DNA of 64,000 nt, from assembly GCA_013817245.1 (NCBI GenBank), contig JACDDA010000001.1:248001-312000 (forward strand). The letters are read 5' to 3'. Below, piece by piece: positions 34,894-43,886 of the stretch; within the stretch, counting starts at the first letter, position 1, and each line of letters starts with the position of its first letter. The notes below the pieces were generated by a model. The model did not search any database and was not told the origin of the DNA. It saw only the letters and a program-made list of their open reading frames with translations. Origin of the DNA: Gammaproteobacteria bacterium. GTDB taxonomy: Bacteria; Pseudomonadota; Gammaproteobacteria; HTCC5015. The translations under genes were made by a program, and so were the position numbers.

Positions 34894-35289
34894 TTAACCC
34901 CTGGTACAGATCACATTAACCGTGCGCGTTAACGTACTAGCTGTGTGCGTTAAAGTGCATGGTTGTGTCGTCCCTATGGCAGTAGGACCACATACCGCTG
35001 TATCTGACAGCGCGTAACCTGCAGGTGGTGCGCCTGTTTGAAATAAGCCACCTAAACTAGAACACGCAGTCGCAACGGCATTAATAGAAACGGCAGGTGT
35101 AGTCGTCACATCTGCAGCATAATTAATAGCACTTGCAGCAGCCATTTCAGACGCCACACCATCGATCGCAGCAGCTTGTGCTGCACCGCTTAAGTCTTGA
35201 TATTTAGCAGTGGCAACTGCACCTAAAATACCTAATAACACCATAACAACTACTAACTCAATTAAAGTAAAACCACTTTGATTACGCAT
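34894..35289 (-). CDS. mshA: MSHA major pilin MshA
   Basis: A 131-residue type IV pilin. Leader MRNQSG is followed by FTLIELVVVMVLLGILGAVA, cleaved after Gly and methylated at Phe. The next helix reads KYQDLSGAAQAAAIDGVASE, typical of MshA. Four Cys follow (TACSSL, AVCGP, QPCTL, VICTRG), more than the usual two, so two disulfides are possible. AGGAG eight bases before the ATG at 35289 fixes the start. It is flanked by a 140-base leader and a terminator, giving it an independent expression unit within the operon. Confidence 0.93.
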   Translation of the reverse strand: MRNQSGFTLIELVVVMVLLGILGAVATAKYQDLSGAAQAAAIDGVASEMAAASAINYAADVTTTPAVSINAVATACSSLGGLFQTGAPPAGYALSDTAVCGPTAIGTTQPCTLTHTASTLTRTVNVICTRG

Positions 35290-35429
35290 TTTAAAACTCC
35301 TAGCTGACTCAGCTTTTTTTATGAACGGGCCGCAACCCACATTTCGTGCCGCAGCACGCTCCTTTCTTACGCTTTGCATTACTCTTTGAAATTTAACGGC
35401 TTAACTTATGAAATCTTAAGTGCAATTCA
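35290..35429 (-). promoter_or_regulatory. Leader region of mshA with a small hairpin
   Basis: A 140-base gap in an otherwise tightly packed operon, directly before the major pilin. It holds the inverted repeat CGTGC (35345-35349) and GCACG (35354-35358) with a 4-base loop. This is the likely site of a separate mshA promoter or of mRNA-level control, but I could not find a convincing sigma-70 or sigma-54 element. Confidence 0.4.
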
Positions 35430-36044
35430 TCACATTTTTTCTATAAATATCAAAATAGCTAAAGCAATTGAATAAACAGCCCCACCAAATACCACAGGAT
35501 GTTTTTCCACCCAACGATCCGGCGCGTCATACACTTTATTTAATTTACTTTCAAACGTTACCGTATCAATCCAATAATTACCCAACACCTCTAAACGCTT
35601 TAATACACTGGGTCTAACCATGACGACTAAACTAAATACCATACCGAATACAGCAATAATTAAGCCATAACCTATTAACACATCTAGCAACATTGCTATT
35701 CTAAAATCATCTAATGACATACTGAGCGCCGGCTCCCAGCTAGATTTAGAAAAACGCTGAATAGTAATGCCGCGAATCAGCCACACAATAAACCCCGACA
35801 TTGCAAACAATACAGATCCAGAAATAATATGATGCCGATAAATAAATTTTTCGCTGGCAAAGGATTTATCCGCTAAATTTTTTACTTGTTCATTACTCCA
35901 AAAACCAATCCAACGACTAGTTTTTTTATTAAACGTTAAAAAATGAGTCGGCGCGATCATCGCCCATAGACCAATTAACATTACAGCGACTAAACCCGTT
36001 AGCCACCATGCGTATAACACTGCGTATATAAAATAGTTTTCCAT
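35430..36044 (-). CDS. Unrecognised four-helix membrane protein in the MSHA operon
   Basis: A 204-residue inner-membrane protein I do not recognise. Hydrophobic helices lie at about residues 5-30, 70-92, 115-142 and 184-201. The first loop (about 32-65) is soluble and aromatic (TSRWIGFWSNEQVKN), and the third loop is basic (RPSVLKRLEVLGNYW). It has no prepilin motif. It sits 27 bases after mshF and 140 bases before mshA, the place of mshB in known MSHA loci. It could be an assembly or stability factor for the pilus, or an unrelated insertion; codon use and direction fit the operon. Confidence 0.75.
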   Translation of the reverse strand: MENYFIYAVLYAWWLTGLVAVMLIGLWAMIAPTHFLTFNKKTSRWIGFWSNEQVKNLADKSFASEKFIYRHHIISGSVLFAMSGFIVWLIRGITIQRFSKSSWEPALSMSLDDFRIAMLLDVLIGYGLIIAVFGMVFSLVVMVRPSVLKRLEVLGNYWIDTVTFESKLNKVYDAPDRWVEKHPVVFGGAVYSIALAILIFIEKM

Positions 36045-36071
36045 AACATTACTCCATCCTTTTTTCTAAAA

Positions 36072-36587
36072 TTAATTCAATTGGCGAACTTGCTCCGGCA
36101 TGTTGCCAGTAGACTCTACCGGCGCCACTACAGGCACCAGCATTGGCACATATTCATTTTGGGTTTTTTGCGCGGGCGGTTGGGGGCTTATTTTGTAATG
36201 CCATTCACGGATTTTTTCATTATGAAAAAAATCCGTTTGTTTAAAACGATAAACCACATATTGCTTACTCAAATCAAAATACCATTGCCCGCCTGGAATA
36301 GCGTCACTGCTGGAGGCATATTCACCCGCATAATGAATGGGCGCTACTTGTAAAGCATTAAATGGATTGCTGTTCTGAGGTAGTACTTCTGCATGTTCCA
36401 ACATTTTTCTGAAATGATAAATCTGCAAACCTTGTCTTAATAAAGATAAGGTTTGGTCAATACCGCTAAGTTCAATTTCTTTTTCTAAGCTTTGCAAGCG
36501 CGACAACATTGCCCACGTGACCATGCCCGCCAATAAAAACCCCAAGGCGTATTGCAGATATTTTTCGGATCTTTTATCCATGTTCAT
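36072..36587 (-). CDS. mshF: MSHA biogenesis protein MshF
   Basis: About 171 residues with one N-terminal membrane helix (QYALGFLLAGMVTWAML, about 12-30), then a short coiled region and a soluble part with the motif AIPGGQWYFDLSKQYVVYRF, which is the conserved core of MshF. Two possible ATGs exist (36587 and 36581) and neither has a clear ribosome site; translation is probably coupled to mshG, whose stop is 8 bases upstream. Its role in pilus assembly is not well known. Ends in a Pro/Gln-rich tail. Confidence 0.85.
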   Translation of the reverse strand: MNMDKRSEKYLQYALGFLLAGMVTWAMLSRLQSLEKEIELSGIDQTLSLLRQGLQIYHFRKMLEHAEVLPQNSNPFNALQVAPIHYAGEYASSSDAIPGGQWYFDLSKQYVVYRFKQTDFFHNEKIREWHYKISPQPPAQKTQNEYVPMLVPVVAPVESTGNMPEQVRQLN

Positions 36588-36595
36588 ATAAGAAT

Positions 36596-37819
36596 CTATT
36601 TTTTCACCATGTCGACGACATTCCACATCGGCAATAAAATACCCAACATCAACAATAAAACTAAGGCGGCCATACAAATAACTAGAATGGGTTCAATGAG
36701 AGAATTAATATGCTTAACGTCATATTCAACTTCACGCTCATAAAATCCAGAGACTTCTTTAAGCATATCGTCCAAACGTCCGGTTTCTTCGCCTACTGCT
36801 AACATTTGTAAAGCGAGGCCGGTAAATACGCCACTTTTACGCGCGGTGCGGGTGATAGGTTCACCGCGCTCGATAGCGTCGCGCATGGCGATAATTTTAC
36901 GGCTGATATATTCATTACCCACCGCATACGCAGTAACGGTAATCGCTTGTAAAATCGGCACGCCGGCATTCAGCGCTAAAGCCAAGGTGCGGGCAAAACG
37001 CGCTAAGGTTGCACGCAAAACGATATCGCCAATTTTTGGAAACTGTAATTTAGTTTTATCCCACCACAATAAACCTTCATCCGTTTCAATATGGCGCTTA
37101 AAACTCACTACAGCAGAAATAATGGTCAACAACATTAACCACCAATAATTCACCATGAAACCTGAAATGCCCATAATTATTTTGGTTGGCAAAGGTAATT
37201 CCAAACCATTTGCACCATAAAAACCGGCGAACTTTGGAATTACAAACGTCATGACAATCACAAATGCAACCGCCATGGTCATCATTACAAACATTGGATA
37301 ACGTAACGCTTGTTTTATTTGCCGCAGTGTTTCTCTATCGCTTTCTAAATAATCGTGCATTTGCAAAAACACATCTTCTAAACGACCGGTAGTTTCACCG
37401 ACGCGAATCATGTTGATATATAAAGGTCCAAAGGTTTTAGGATGACGCGCCATTGACGTTGATAACTCACGACCTGTTTCAAGATCATCGGCTACTTGTG
37501 AAATGGTTTCAGCAAAACGCGGATTGCGCGCCGACTCAGCTAACAAACGAAAACCTCGAATAATAGGAATACCGGCTTTTTGAATCGCATGACATTGACG
37601 TGAAAACAAAATAATGTCGTCATCGCTGGGTAAGTCCCAACCCATTTTTCTTTTTATATCTTTCCAGGCATCAGGTTTTTCAATATGGAGTTCTATGGAA
37701 ATAGGAAAAACGCCGTTTTGAATCAACATATTAGCAGCTGAATCCACTGCGCTTGCGTCCAGCGAACCTTGCACCGCTTCGCCTGCTTGCGTTCTACCGT
37801 TGTAAAGATATTTTGGCAT
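36596..37819 (-). CDS. mshG: MSHA inner-membrane platform protein MshG (GspF/PilC family)
   Basis: A 407-residue platform protein with two GspF domains and membrane helices near about 170-195, 220-240 and 380-400. It couples the motor MshE to pilus growth. Typical repeats are FSRQCHAIQKAGIPIIRG and the second copy FARTLALALNAGVPILQA, each followed by the LxxxxEE/GExTGRL motif (RVGETTGRLEDVF and AVGEETGRLDDML). AGGAA precedes the ATG at 37819; five more upstream codons are open but less likely. Confidence 0.95.
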   Translation of the reverse strand: MPKYLYNGRTQAGEAVQGSLDASAVDSAANMLIQNGVFPISIELHIEKPDAWKDIKRKMGWDLPSDDDIILFSRQCHAIQKAGIPIIRGFRLLAESARNPRFAETISQVADDLETGRELSTSMARHPKTFGPLYINMIRVGETTGRLEDVFLQMHDYLESDRETLRQIKQALRYPMFVMMTMAVAFVIVMTFVIPKFAGFYGANGLELPLPTKIIMGISGFMVNYWWLMLLTIISAVVSFKRHIETDEGLLWWDKTKLQFPKIGDIVLRATLARFARTLALALNAGVPILQAITVTAYAVGNEYISRKIIAMRDAIERGEPITRTARKSGVFTGLALQMLAVGEETGRLDDMLKEVSGFYEREVEYDVKHINSLIEPILVICMAALVLLLMLGILLPMWNVVDMVKK

Positions 37820-37840
37820 AAGAATTCCTAGCAACCCTGC

Positions 37841-39574
37841 TTAAAGCTCATCTTCAATACGCTCCACACTGATGCGCATTAATTCTTCGACCGTGGTTAA
37901 ACCTGACTCTATAAGCTTTAATGCGCGTTGATGCATAGGCACAAACGTTTTGTGGTGTTTAGCGGCTTGTGAAAATGCCACCGAATCATCGGCACGCAAT
38001 GCATTTAACATAGCGGTGTCCGGTTCTAAAAATTCATACACACCTACGCGCCCTTTGTAACCAGTGTGATTACAATGCGCACAACCTTTACCTTGCTTAA
38101 CAGTGTCAAAATTTACTTTTCCTTTCATCGTGGCATCTAACCAAACTTTTTCACGCGGATTAAAGGCTCGTTTTTCACCGCATGACTGACACACTCGCCG
38201 CACCAAACGCTGTGCAACAATCGCTTGCAAAGAAGACGCTACTAAAAATCCGGGGGCACCCATGTCTAATAAACGATCAATCGTGCTGACTGCATCATTG
38301 GTATGCAACGTCGACATGACTAAGTGGCCAGTCATAGCGGCACGTAAACCAATATCAACGGTTTCTTGATCACGCATTTCACCAATCAAAATGATATCGG
38401 GATCTTGACGCAAAGCAGCGCGTAATATTTCGACGAATCCTAAGCCTATTTTATGTTTTACTTGGACTTGATTAATGCGCGACATGCGATATTCGACAGG
38501 ATCTTCAGCCGTAATAATTTTTTTACCCGGCTGGTTTAATTCCTGTAATGCAGCATACAGCGTGGTGGTTTTTCCTGAACCCGTAGGACCTGTCACTAAA
38601 ATCAAACCATGTGGTCGATGCATAACGGTGCGAAAGTGTGCGACTAAATCAGATTCCATGCCCAACGATTCTAAACCTAATAAATCATTGCTTTGATCCA
38701 ACAAGCGCATCACCACTGATTCGCCGTATTGCACTGGCATAGTCGATAAACGCACATCAATGTTACGTTGCTTAACGCGAATATGAAAACGTCCATCTTG
38801 TGGAATGCGTTTTTCTGAAATATCTAAGCCACCCATGATTTTCAAACGCAAAACTACCGCAGATGAAATTCGAATTTGATCCATCACTTGCTCATATAAA
38901 ACACCATCAACACGCTGACGAATTCGCAGGACGCGCTCGTCGGGTTCAATATGAATATCGGATGCATTCATTTGTACTGCATCTTCAAAAATAGATTTTA
39001 AAAGTTTCGCTACAGGTGCATCATCATCGGACGATGATTCTAATAATTGAGTTAAATCAAAATCGCCGTCGGATAATTCTCGGCCTAATTCTTTCGCTAA
39101 GCTGCTAATCTCACTGGTGCGGCGATACACCATATCAAACGTGACTAATAAATCCGCTTCGCGGATTAAAGCGATTTCCGCTTGTTGGCCTAACGATTTA
39201 ACAATTTCGTCATATGCATATAAATCGGTAGGATCTGCCATGCCGACCACAAAACGACCGTTTTCTGCTTTTAATACTAAAGCTCGATAACGCCTCGCTA
39301 TTGTCTCCGGAATTTTTTTAACTATCTCTGGATCAAATTCATAATGTTTTAAATCAATTAAAGCCACGCCTAACTGTTTAGATAAAAACTGCAAAAATGC
39401 TTCTTCTTCGACATAACCCAAGTCAATTAAGGTGTTGCCTAATTTTCGGCCAAACTTTTTTTGTTCTTTTAATGCTAACTCAAGCTGCTCTTGGCTAATG
39501 ATGGCATTTTGTACCAGCAAATCCCCAATTCGAATTTTTTTTCTAACGTCTGTTGATTGCGTCCCTACTTGCAT
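37841..39574 (-). CDS. mshE: MSHA pilus extension ATPase MshE with c-di-GMP-binding N-terminal domain
   Basis: A 577-residue secretion ATPase of the GspE/PilB type that drives pilus polymerisation. Residues about 14-150 match the MshEN domain: RIGDLLVQNAIIS and RKLGNTLIDLGYVEEE are the two paired motifs through which such domains bind c-di-GMP. The motor domain has Walker A GPTGSGKTTT, the Asp box ITAEDPVEYR, Walker B ILIGEMRDQET and His box MTGHLVMSTLHTND. Two CxxC pairs (CQSCGEK, CAHCNHTG) make a zinc site. Its activity is therefore expected to rise with c-di-GMP, favouring attachment. Confidence 0.96.
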   Translation of the reverse strand: MQVGTQSTDVRKKIRIGDLLVQNAIISQEQLELALKEQKKFGRKLGNTLIDLGYVEEEAFLQFLSKQLGVALIDLKHYEFDPEIVKKIPETIARRYRALVLKAENGRFVVGMADPTDLYAYDEIVKSLGQQAEIALIREADLLVTFDMVYRRTSEISSLAKELGRELSDGDFDLTQLLESSSDDDAPVAKLLKSIFEDAVQMNASDIHIEPDERVLRIRQRVDGVLYEQVMDQIRISSAVVLRLKIMGGLDISEKRIPQDGRFHIRVKQRNIDVRLSTMPVQYGESVVMRLLDQSNDLLGLESLGMESDLVAHFRTVMHRPHGLILVTGPTGSGKTTTLYAALQELNQPGKKIITAEDPVEYRMSRINQVQVKHKIGLGFVEILRAALRQDPDIILIGEMRDQETVDIGLRAAMTGHLVMSTLHTNDAVSTIDRLLDMGAPGFLVASSLQAIVAQRLVRRVCQSCGEKRAFNPREKVWLDATMKGKVNFDTVKQGKGCAHCNHTGYKGRVGVYEFLEPDTAMLNALRADDSVAFSQAAKHHKTFVPMHQRALKLIESGLTTVEELMRISVERIEDEL

Positions 39575-39583
39575 CTCACACCT

Positions 39584-40879
39584 CTATTGACTCAGCGCCG
39601 CGAGTCTTTCAACGACATAATGTTGTGCGGCAATATTTAAGCCGCCATATTGCTGCGCTTTTTCATAAGCTTGTTTGGCATTTTTAGGATCCGCTATTTG
39701 CTCTAAACCAATCGCTAAACCTAACCACCACGCGGCTTGCGCAGGTGCATCACTTAAAGCTTGTTGGTAATAAGCAACCGATTCTGTAGGACGTTGCAAA
39801 CGTTGATAAGCTGCGCCTAATAAAGCAAAAAATTCTGGATCATTTTTTACATAAGGCTTAGCGGCTTCTAAAACATCGACCGCGCGCGCAATCTCATTAC
39901 GATCAATTAATAAACGTGCATATAAATGATTCAACCGTGTGTGACTAGGCGCTAACGCCAAACCTTGCTCAACAACTGTAAAAGCCTCGTTTGCTTTACC
40001 ATAATCTAAATACAAAGCCGCTAATTGAATTCGAATATCGGTCTGATCGGCTTGTAGACTTAAACTTTGTTGATACAAATCAATTGCGCTAAAACCGTCT
40101 CGACTCACTAATGCGTTTAATCCCTGTTCATTAAGTTCTTTATAGCTAGGTTTATTAAAATTACGTTTAACGCCCTCCGTGCGAGCAAGCTTTTGGCTTT
40201 CGGAGATCGCAATCGTTTTTCCAGCGGATTGTACAACTTGCGCGTCATTCAATGTTTGCACATCTAAAATCCAGCGAAAACCATACACATCACTAGCAGG
40301 CAGCAATAATTTTTGCGTTTGTATAGCTGCGCGGTGTTGAATTTTAATGATTACTTCATCTGCATTTTGTTCAAGCTGAACAGCCAGCAGAGGATTTTTT
40401 ATTAAAGCAGCAGACGCAGCCGCAGCCGCAGCCGCATTAAATTCTGCTTGCTGCACTTTAATTATCAGCATGTTGTCATTTTGTAGCATCGAAAATTTAT
40501 CGGCCGCAATGACTTTTTCGGACTCTAGCGTTAAACGTAAACCTTGTTCAGTGTTCATCCAGACAATATTCAGCGCTATATTCGGCGTGATATGCACTTC
40601 ATTAGCTGGCAATAATTCTGTTTTACTCAAAACCGGTGTCTGCACCGATTTTATAAATTCTGGTTTATAAAAATAATCTGCTTTAGGCGCTAATACTGAC
40701 GCTAATAACGCTACGGACGCCGTGCTGCTAAGAATTAGCACCAACCATTTGGCCGCTTGCCAATTAAAACGCCCATTTAAATGTTGGCGCCAATCGCTGC
40801 GAGTGGCATAAGTCAACGTAGACGTTTCACGTTTTTGACGACGCTCTAAATCTTTTAACATTTGATTAATAATGCTCAT
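39584..40879 (-). CDS. mshN: MSHA biogenesis protein MshN (TPR)
   Basis: A 431-residue protein. It begins MSIINQMLKDLERRQ, the conserved cytoplasmic start of MshN, followed by a membrane helix at about 37-57. The periplasmic part has a secretin-associated beta region and, from about residue 265, TPR repeats (ALVSRDGFSAIDLYQQSLSL; YQRLQRPTESVAYYQQALS). A poly-Ala run (about 155-165) is coded by a short hexamer repeat. Start at 40879 overlaps mshM by 4 bases. Probably links the secretin to the inner membrane machinery. Confidence 0.9.
   Translation of the reverse strand: MSIINQMLKDLERRQKRETSTLTYATRSDWRQHLNGRFNWQAAKWLVLILSSTASVALLASVLAPKADYFYKPEFIKSVQTPVLSKTELLPANEVHITPNIALNIVWMNTEQGLRLTLESEKVIAADKFSMLQNDNMLIIKVQQAEFNAAAAAAASAALIKNPLLAVQLEQNADEVIIKIQHRAAIQTQKLLLPASDVYGFRWILDVQTLNDAQVVQSAGKTIAISESQKLARTEGVKRNFNKPSYKELNEQGLNALVSRDGFSAIDLYQQSLSLQADQTDIRIQLAALYLDYGKANEAFTVVEQGLALAPSHTRLNHLYARLLIDRNEIARAVDVLEAAKPYVKNDPEFFALLGAAYQRLQRPTESVAYYQQALSDAPAQAAWWLGLAIGLEQIADPKNAKQAYEKAQQYGGLNIAAQHYVVERLAALSQ
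40416..40436. repeat. Short GCAGCC hexamer tract in mshN
   Basis: Three and a half copies of GCAGCC in a row, encoding part of an alanine run in MshN. Loss or gain of a unit would keep the frame and change the run by two residues. Confidence 0.7.
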
Positions 40880-41790
40880 TGCAGACTCATCCACCAAGAC
40901 GCTACTGCTAAAGCAAAACAACATAAACTTAATATTATTACCACATCAACGCCATGCCATTCTAAAAAAGAAATAGGATCTAAACCTTCGGTATCTTCTG
41001 CGGCTGCGCTAACATGCTGCGGGGAAATAACCGAGTCACCTTTACCATAAGCTACCAACATTGATTTTCCGCATAAAATATTAATTAAGCGTGGCACACC
41101 GCGACTGGCTCTATATAATTGATTTACTGCGGGTCTAGAGAATAAAAATTCTCCTTTATATCCCGCGACACTCAGACGATGGCGCACGTAACCTGCGACC
41201 CGTTGAATATCTAAAGCGCCTAAATGCACTGAATAAACAATACGTTGACGTAATTGTCGAATATGTGGTTCGTTTAACTTTTTATCTAACTCCGGCTGAC
41301 CGAATAAAACAACTTGTAATAATTTACGCTTCTCGGTTTCTAAATTAGTTAACAGACGTAATGCTTCTAAGGTTTTATCGGGCATGGCTTGCACTTCGTC
41401 CAAACACAACACGACTTGTTTTCCAGACGTACTTAATTCAATCAACCGTTCGTAAATATGATTAACTAAACGATTATGGTCCTGCAGTTTATTGCTAGAA
41501 ATTCCTAACTCTGCACCTATAGCCATGCGCAATCCACTGGGGCTTAAATAGGGATTGGGAACATACGCGGTGTAAAAACGCTGTGTGTCTAATCTGTTTA
41601 ATAATTCGCGACACAATAAGGTTTTACCCGTGCCAACTTCGCCTACGACTTTGACAAATCCTTCGCCGCTTTCTAAGGCAATTAACAACGTATTTAAGGC
41701 TTGTTGCTGCCCTTCGTGACAAAAAAAGTATTGCGTGTCAGGCGACAAGGAAAATGGTTTTTCTTTTAAGCCAAAATAATTTTCGTACAT
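40876..41790 (-). CDS. mshM: MSHA biogenesis ATPase MshM (ExeA/GspA-like)
   Basis: A 304-residue AAA+ ATPase beginning MYENYFGLKEKPFSLSPD, the hallmark of the ExeA/MshM family. Walker A is GEVGTGKT, Walker B VVLCLDEVQAM, and the sensor region is RASRGVPRLINILC. A single C-terminal membrane helix (about 280-300, IILSLCCFALAVASWWM) anchors it. It is thought to help secretin assembly or pass through peptidoglycan with MshL. Coupled to mshN by ATGA overlap and 12 bases from mshL. Confidence 0.95.
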   Translation of the reverse strand: MYENYFGLKEKPFSLSPDTQYFFCHEGQQQALNTLLIALESGEGFVKVVGEVGTGKTLLCRELLNRLDTQRFYTAYVPNPYLSPSGLRMAIGAELGISSNKLQDHNRLVNHIYERLIELSTSGKQVVLCLDEVQAMPDKTLEALRLLTNLETEKRKLLQVVLFGQPELDKKLNEPHIRQLRQRIVYSVHLGALDIQRVAGYVRHRLSVAGYKGEFLFSRPAVNQLYRASRGVPRLINILCGKSMLVAYGKGDSVISPQHVSAAAEDTEGLDPISFLEWHGVDVVIILSLCCFALAVASWWMSLQ

Positions 41791-41802
41791 GACTATCAGC
41801 CG

Positions 41803-43515
41803 TTAACGGAAATTACTAATGCGTTGTTTGACTTGTTCTCTATCATTATCCCAAACTTCATTGGCTCCATCATCGATTACAGTGGGCTTGAGCAGTATTA
41901 CCAATTCATTACGTTTTTTGATCGATTGCGTATGTTTAAATAAATGACCTATCAAAGGTAAATCTTTTAGAAATGGCAAACCACCTTCATTTTTAATCGT
42001 GTAATCTTTCATCAAACCGCCTATGACTACGATTTGCTGATTTTTAGCTTTGATAATTGAATCTGATTCTCTAACCGTACTAAAAGCCAGAGGTAAAACT
42101 TGTGTCTGATTAGCTAAAGTAATTTGTTTTATCTGATCTTTTACTTCGCTTACAGAAGGATGCACATGCAATATCACATCACCATTTTCATCAATTTGTG
42201 GCGTGACATCTAAAGCAATGCCTGAGAAAAATGGCGTTAATGTAATTTCTGGTGTAGTCGTTGTGCTGGTACCGGTTGTGGTCGTAGATTTAACTTCAGT
42301 GACAAAATATTCATCCGAGCCCACTTTAATAACTGCTTTTTGATTATTAACCGTAGAAATGCGCGGACTCGACAAGACATTGGCAGTGCCTTGCGTATCT
42401 AACAAACGCAGTATTACTTCAAAATCATTGCCCGTTACTGCATATGTAAACACATTACCAAAGCCTTTGATGATGTCAGAGCCTAATGCCCCAGGCAAAG
42501 TGCTCGCCAAGCTGTTGTCATAAAACTCTGAATTGCCATTAACTAATTCAATTTGACTTGCGGTTCTATTAGTTGAACCACTTTGATTTAAAGCGACCCA
42601 GTTAATGCCCGCTTGATGCGTCTCACTTAATTCGACTTCAATTATTTTTGCTTCTAAAATAACTTGTCTATGCAATGAAGTATTGGCGGTCGCTAAAAAA
42701 CGACCCACGTCACGCAACTCAGCAGGCAAGGCGCGCACGACCACTAAACCGGCTTGTGCATTTGTCACCACACTGCGACCTGCTGATTCTCCAATGATAG
42801 AACGCAAGCTAGCTTCTAAATTACCCCAGAAATCCATTTTATTTTCGGTTCTTAATTTTGTTGATTCAAAAGCTTGCGCACTGCTGCTGTCGTTTCGGTT
42901 ACTTGAGTTATTACTACTGCCGTTGTTATTAGTATCGGCTAATTGTCCTGAGGTCACGCGCATATTCGATTCGCCGCGTCGATCTATATTTAAATAATTC
43001 ACATAAAATATTTTTGATTGTAGACGAGCGGGCAACACCATATAACTATTACCTTGACGCTCATATTCATATCCATAGACTTCTCGTACAATTTCCATTA
43101 ACTCTGGAATGCTAATGCGCTTTAGATCCAACGTAATCACACCCACTACATCGGGATGCACGATCATATTAATAGATGAATCTTGGATTAAACTCATAAA
43201 AAATGTTTTTGCGGGAAGTTTTGCTACATTAATATCAAAACGTTCTTGTTCTAGCTTTTTAATGCCAGCCGTTTTATTGCTATCGCTCACCACATACCCC
43301 GGCAACATAGCGTCTTGAACAGCAGCGGGTGGCGCGCCCGGAATTTCGCTATCCACTTTTTTATCAACTGTTAAAGCTTCGGCAATATAAGCTTCTGGTC
43401 CGCGTTTTTTAGCTTTAGTGTTTTGCTCATCGGATTTTTTAGGCGTTGAATTACAAGCTGCTAAAAATATAGTCAGCGCTACTATTAAAATTTTAAACAC
43501 AAAATAGTGTTTCAT
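41803..43515 (-). CDS. mshL: MSHA outer-membrane secretin MshL
   Basis: A 570-residue secretin lipoprotein. Lipobox LTIFLAAC gives an acylated Cys at residue about 21. An N-terminal STN-like/N0 domain (about 85-170) follows, then a low-complexity Asn/Ser linker (NNNGSSNNSSNRNDSSS), an N1-type domain and the secretin core (about 280-550) with VILEAKIIEVELSETHQAGINW and VIGGLMKDYTIKNEGGLPFLKDLPLIG. Forms the ring through which the pilus leaves the cell. Overlaps mshK by 4 bases. Confidence 0.95.
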   Translation of the reverse strand: MKHYFVFKILIVALTIFLAACNSTPKKSDEQNTKAKKRGPEAYIAEALTVDKKVDSEIPGAPPAAVQDAMLPGYVVSDSNKTAGIKKLEQERFDINVAKLPAKTFFMSLIQDSSINMIVHPDVVGVITLDLKRISIPELMEIVREVYGYEYERQGNSYMVLPARLQSKIFYVNYLNIDRRGESNMRVTSGQLADTNNNGSSNNSSNRNDSSSAQAFESTKLRTENKMDFWGNLEASLRSIIGESAGRSVVTNAQAGLVVVRALPAELRDVGRFLATANTSLHRQVILEAKIIEVELSETHQAGINWVALNQSGSTNRTASQIELVNGNSEFYDNSLASTLPGALGSDIIKGFGNVFTYAVTGNDFEVILRLLDTQGTANVLSSPRISTVNNQKAVIKVGSDEYFVTEVKSTTTTGTSTTTTPEITLTPFFSGIALDVTPQIDENGDVILHVHPSVSEVKDQIKQITLANQTQVLPLAFSTVRESDSIIKAKNQQIVVIGGLMKDYTIKNEGGLPFLKDLPLIGHLFKHTQSIKKRNELVILLKPTVIDDGANEVWDNDREQVKQRISNFR

Positions 43516-43886
43516 CGCGGCATATCCTTTTGCTCTTCTTTCAATATTTTAGTATGCATATTAACTGCGAAGCGCGAACCTGCGCTTTGCAATACTACTT
43601 TATTAGCTTCAATTGCCATGACTTCTGCACCGGCAACACGATCGCCAACGCTAACTAGTTTTTCATTCAAAATAGCGATTCGCCGTTCTGGCGAAATAAA
43701 AATAGACTGTAAGCGCCATGGTGATTGCACTTCACCACTACGCACAACATGATTGCTAGCGCTAACCGCTTGTGCAGGACGTAGTGGATCACGCAAACCC
43801 TCTACCGCATACGCTAAGCAGCCGTAACCATAGCCAAAACCAAAACATAAAACTGCCGCGACAATCATGAAAAATGATTTATACAC
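43512..43886 (-). CDS. mshK: MSHA biogenesis protein MshK
   Basis: A 124-residue PilP-like protein. Signal or anchor helix about 5-27, then the short conserved start of the mature part GLRDPLRPAQ, and a small beta domain (LQSIFISPERRIAILNEKLVSVGDRVAG) that in PilP-type proteins contacts the secretin. It ends with a Lys-rich tail. Overlaps mshJ by 8 bases and mshL by 4, so all three are translationally coupled. Confidence 0.88.
   Translation of the reverse strand: MYKSFFMIVAAVLCFGFGYGYGCLAYAVEGLRDPLRPAQAVSASNHVVRSGEVQSPWRLQSIFISPERRIAILNEKLVSVGDRVAGAEVMAIEANKVVLQSAGSRFAVNMHTKILKEEQKDMPR

Noticed and set aside
35290-35429. Sigma-54 promoter before mshA
   Set aside because: A GG-CAC...TTGC pattern is present but the GG-GC spacing is wrong for sigma-54.
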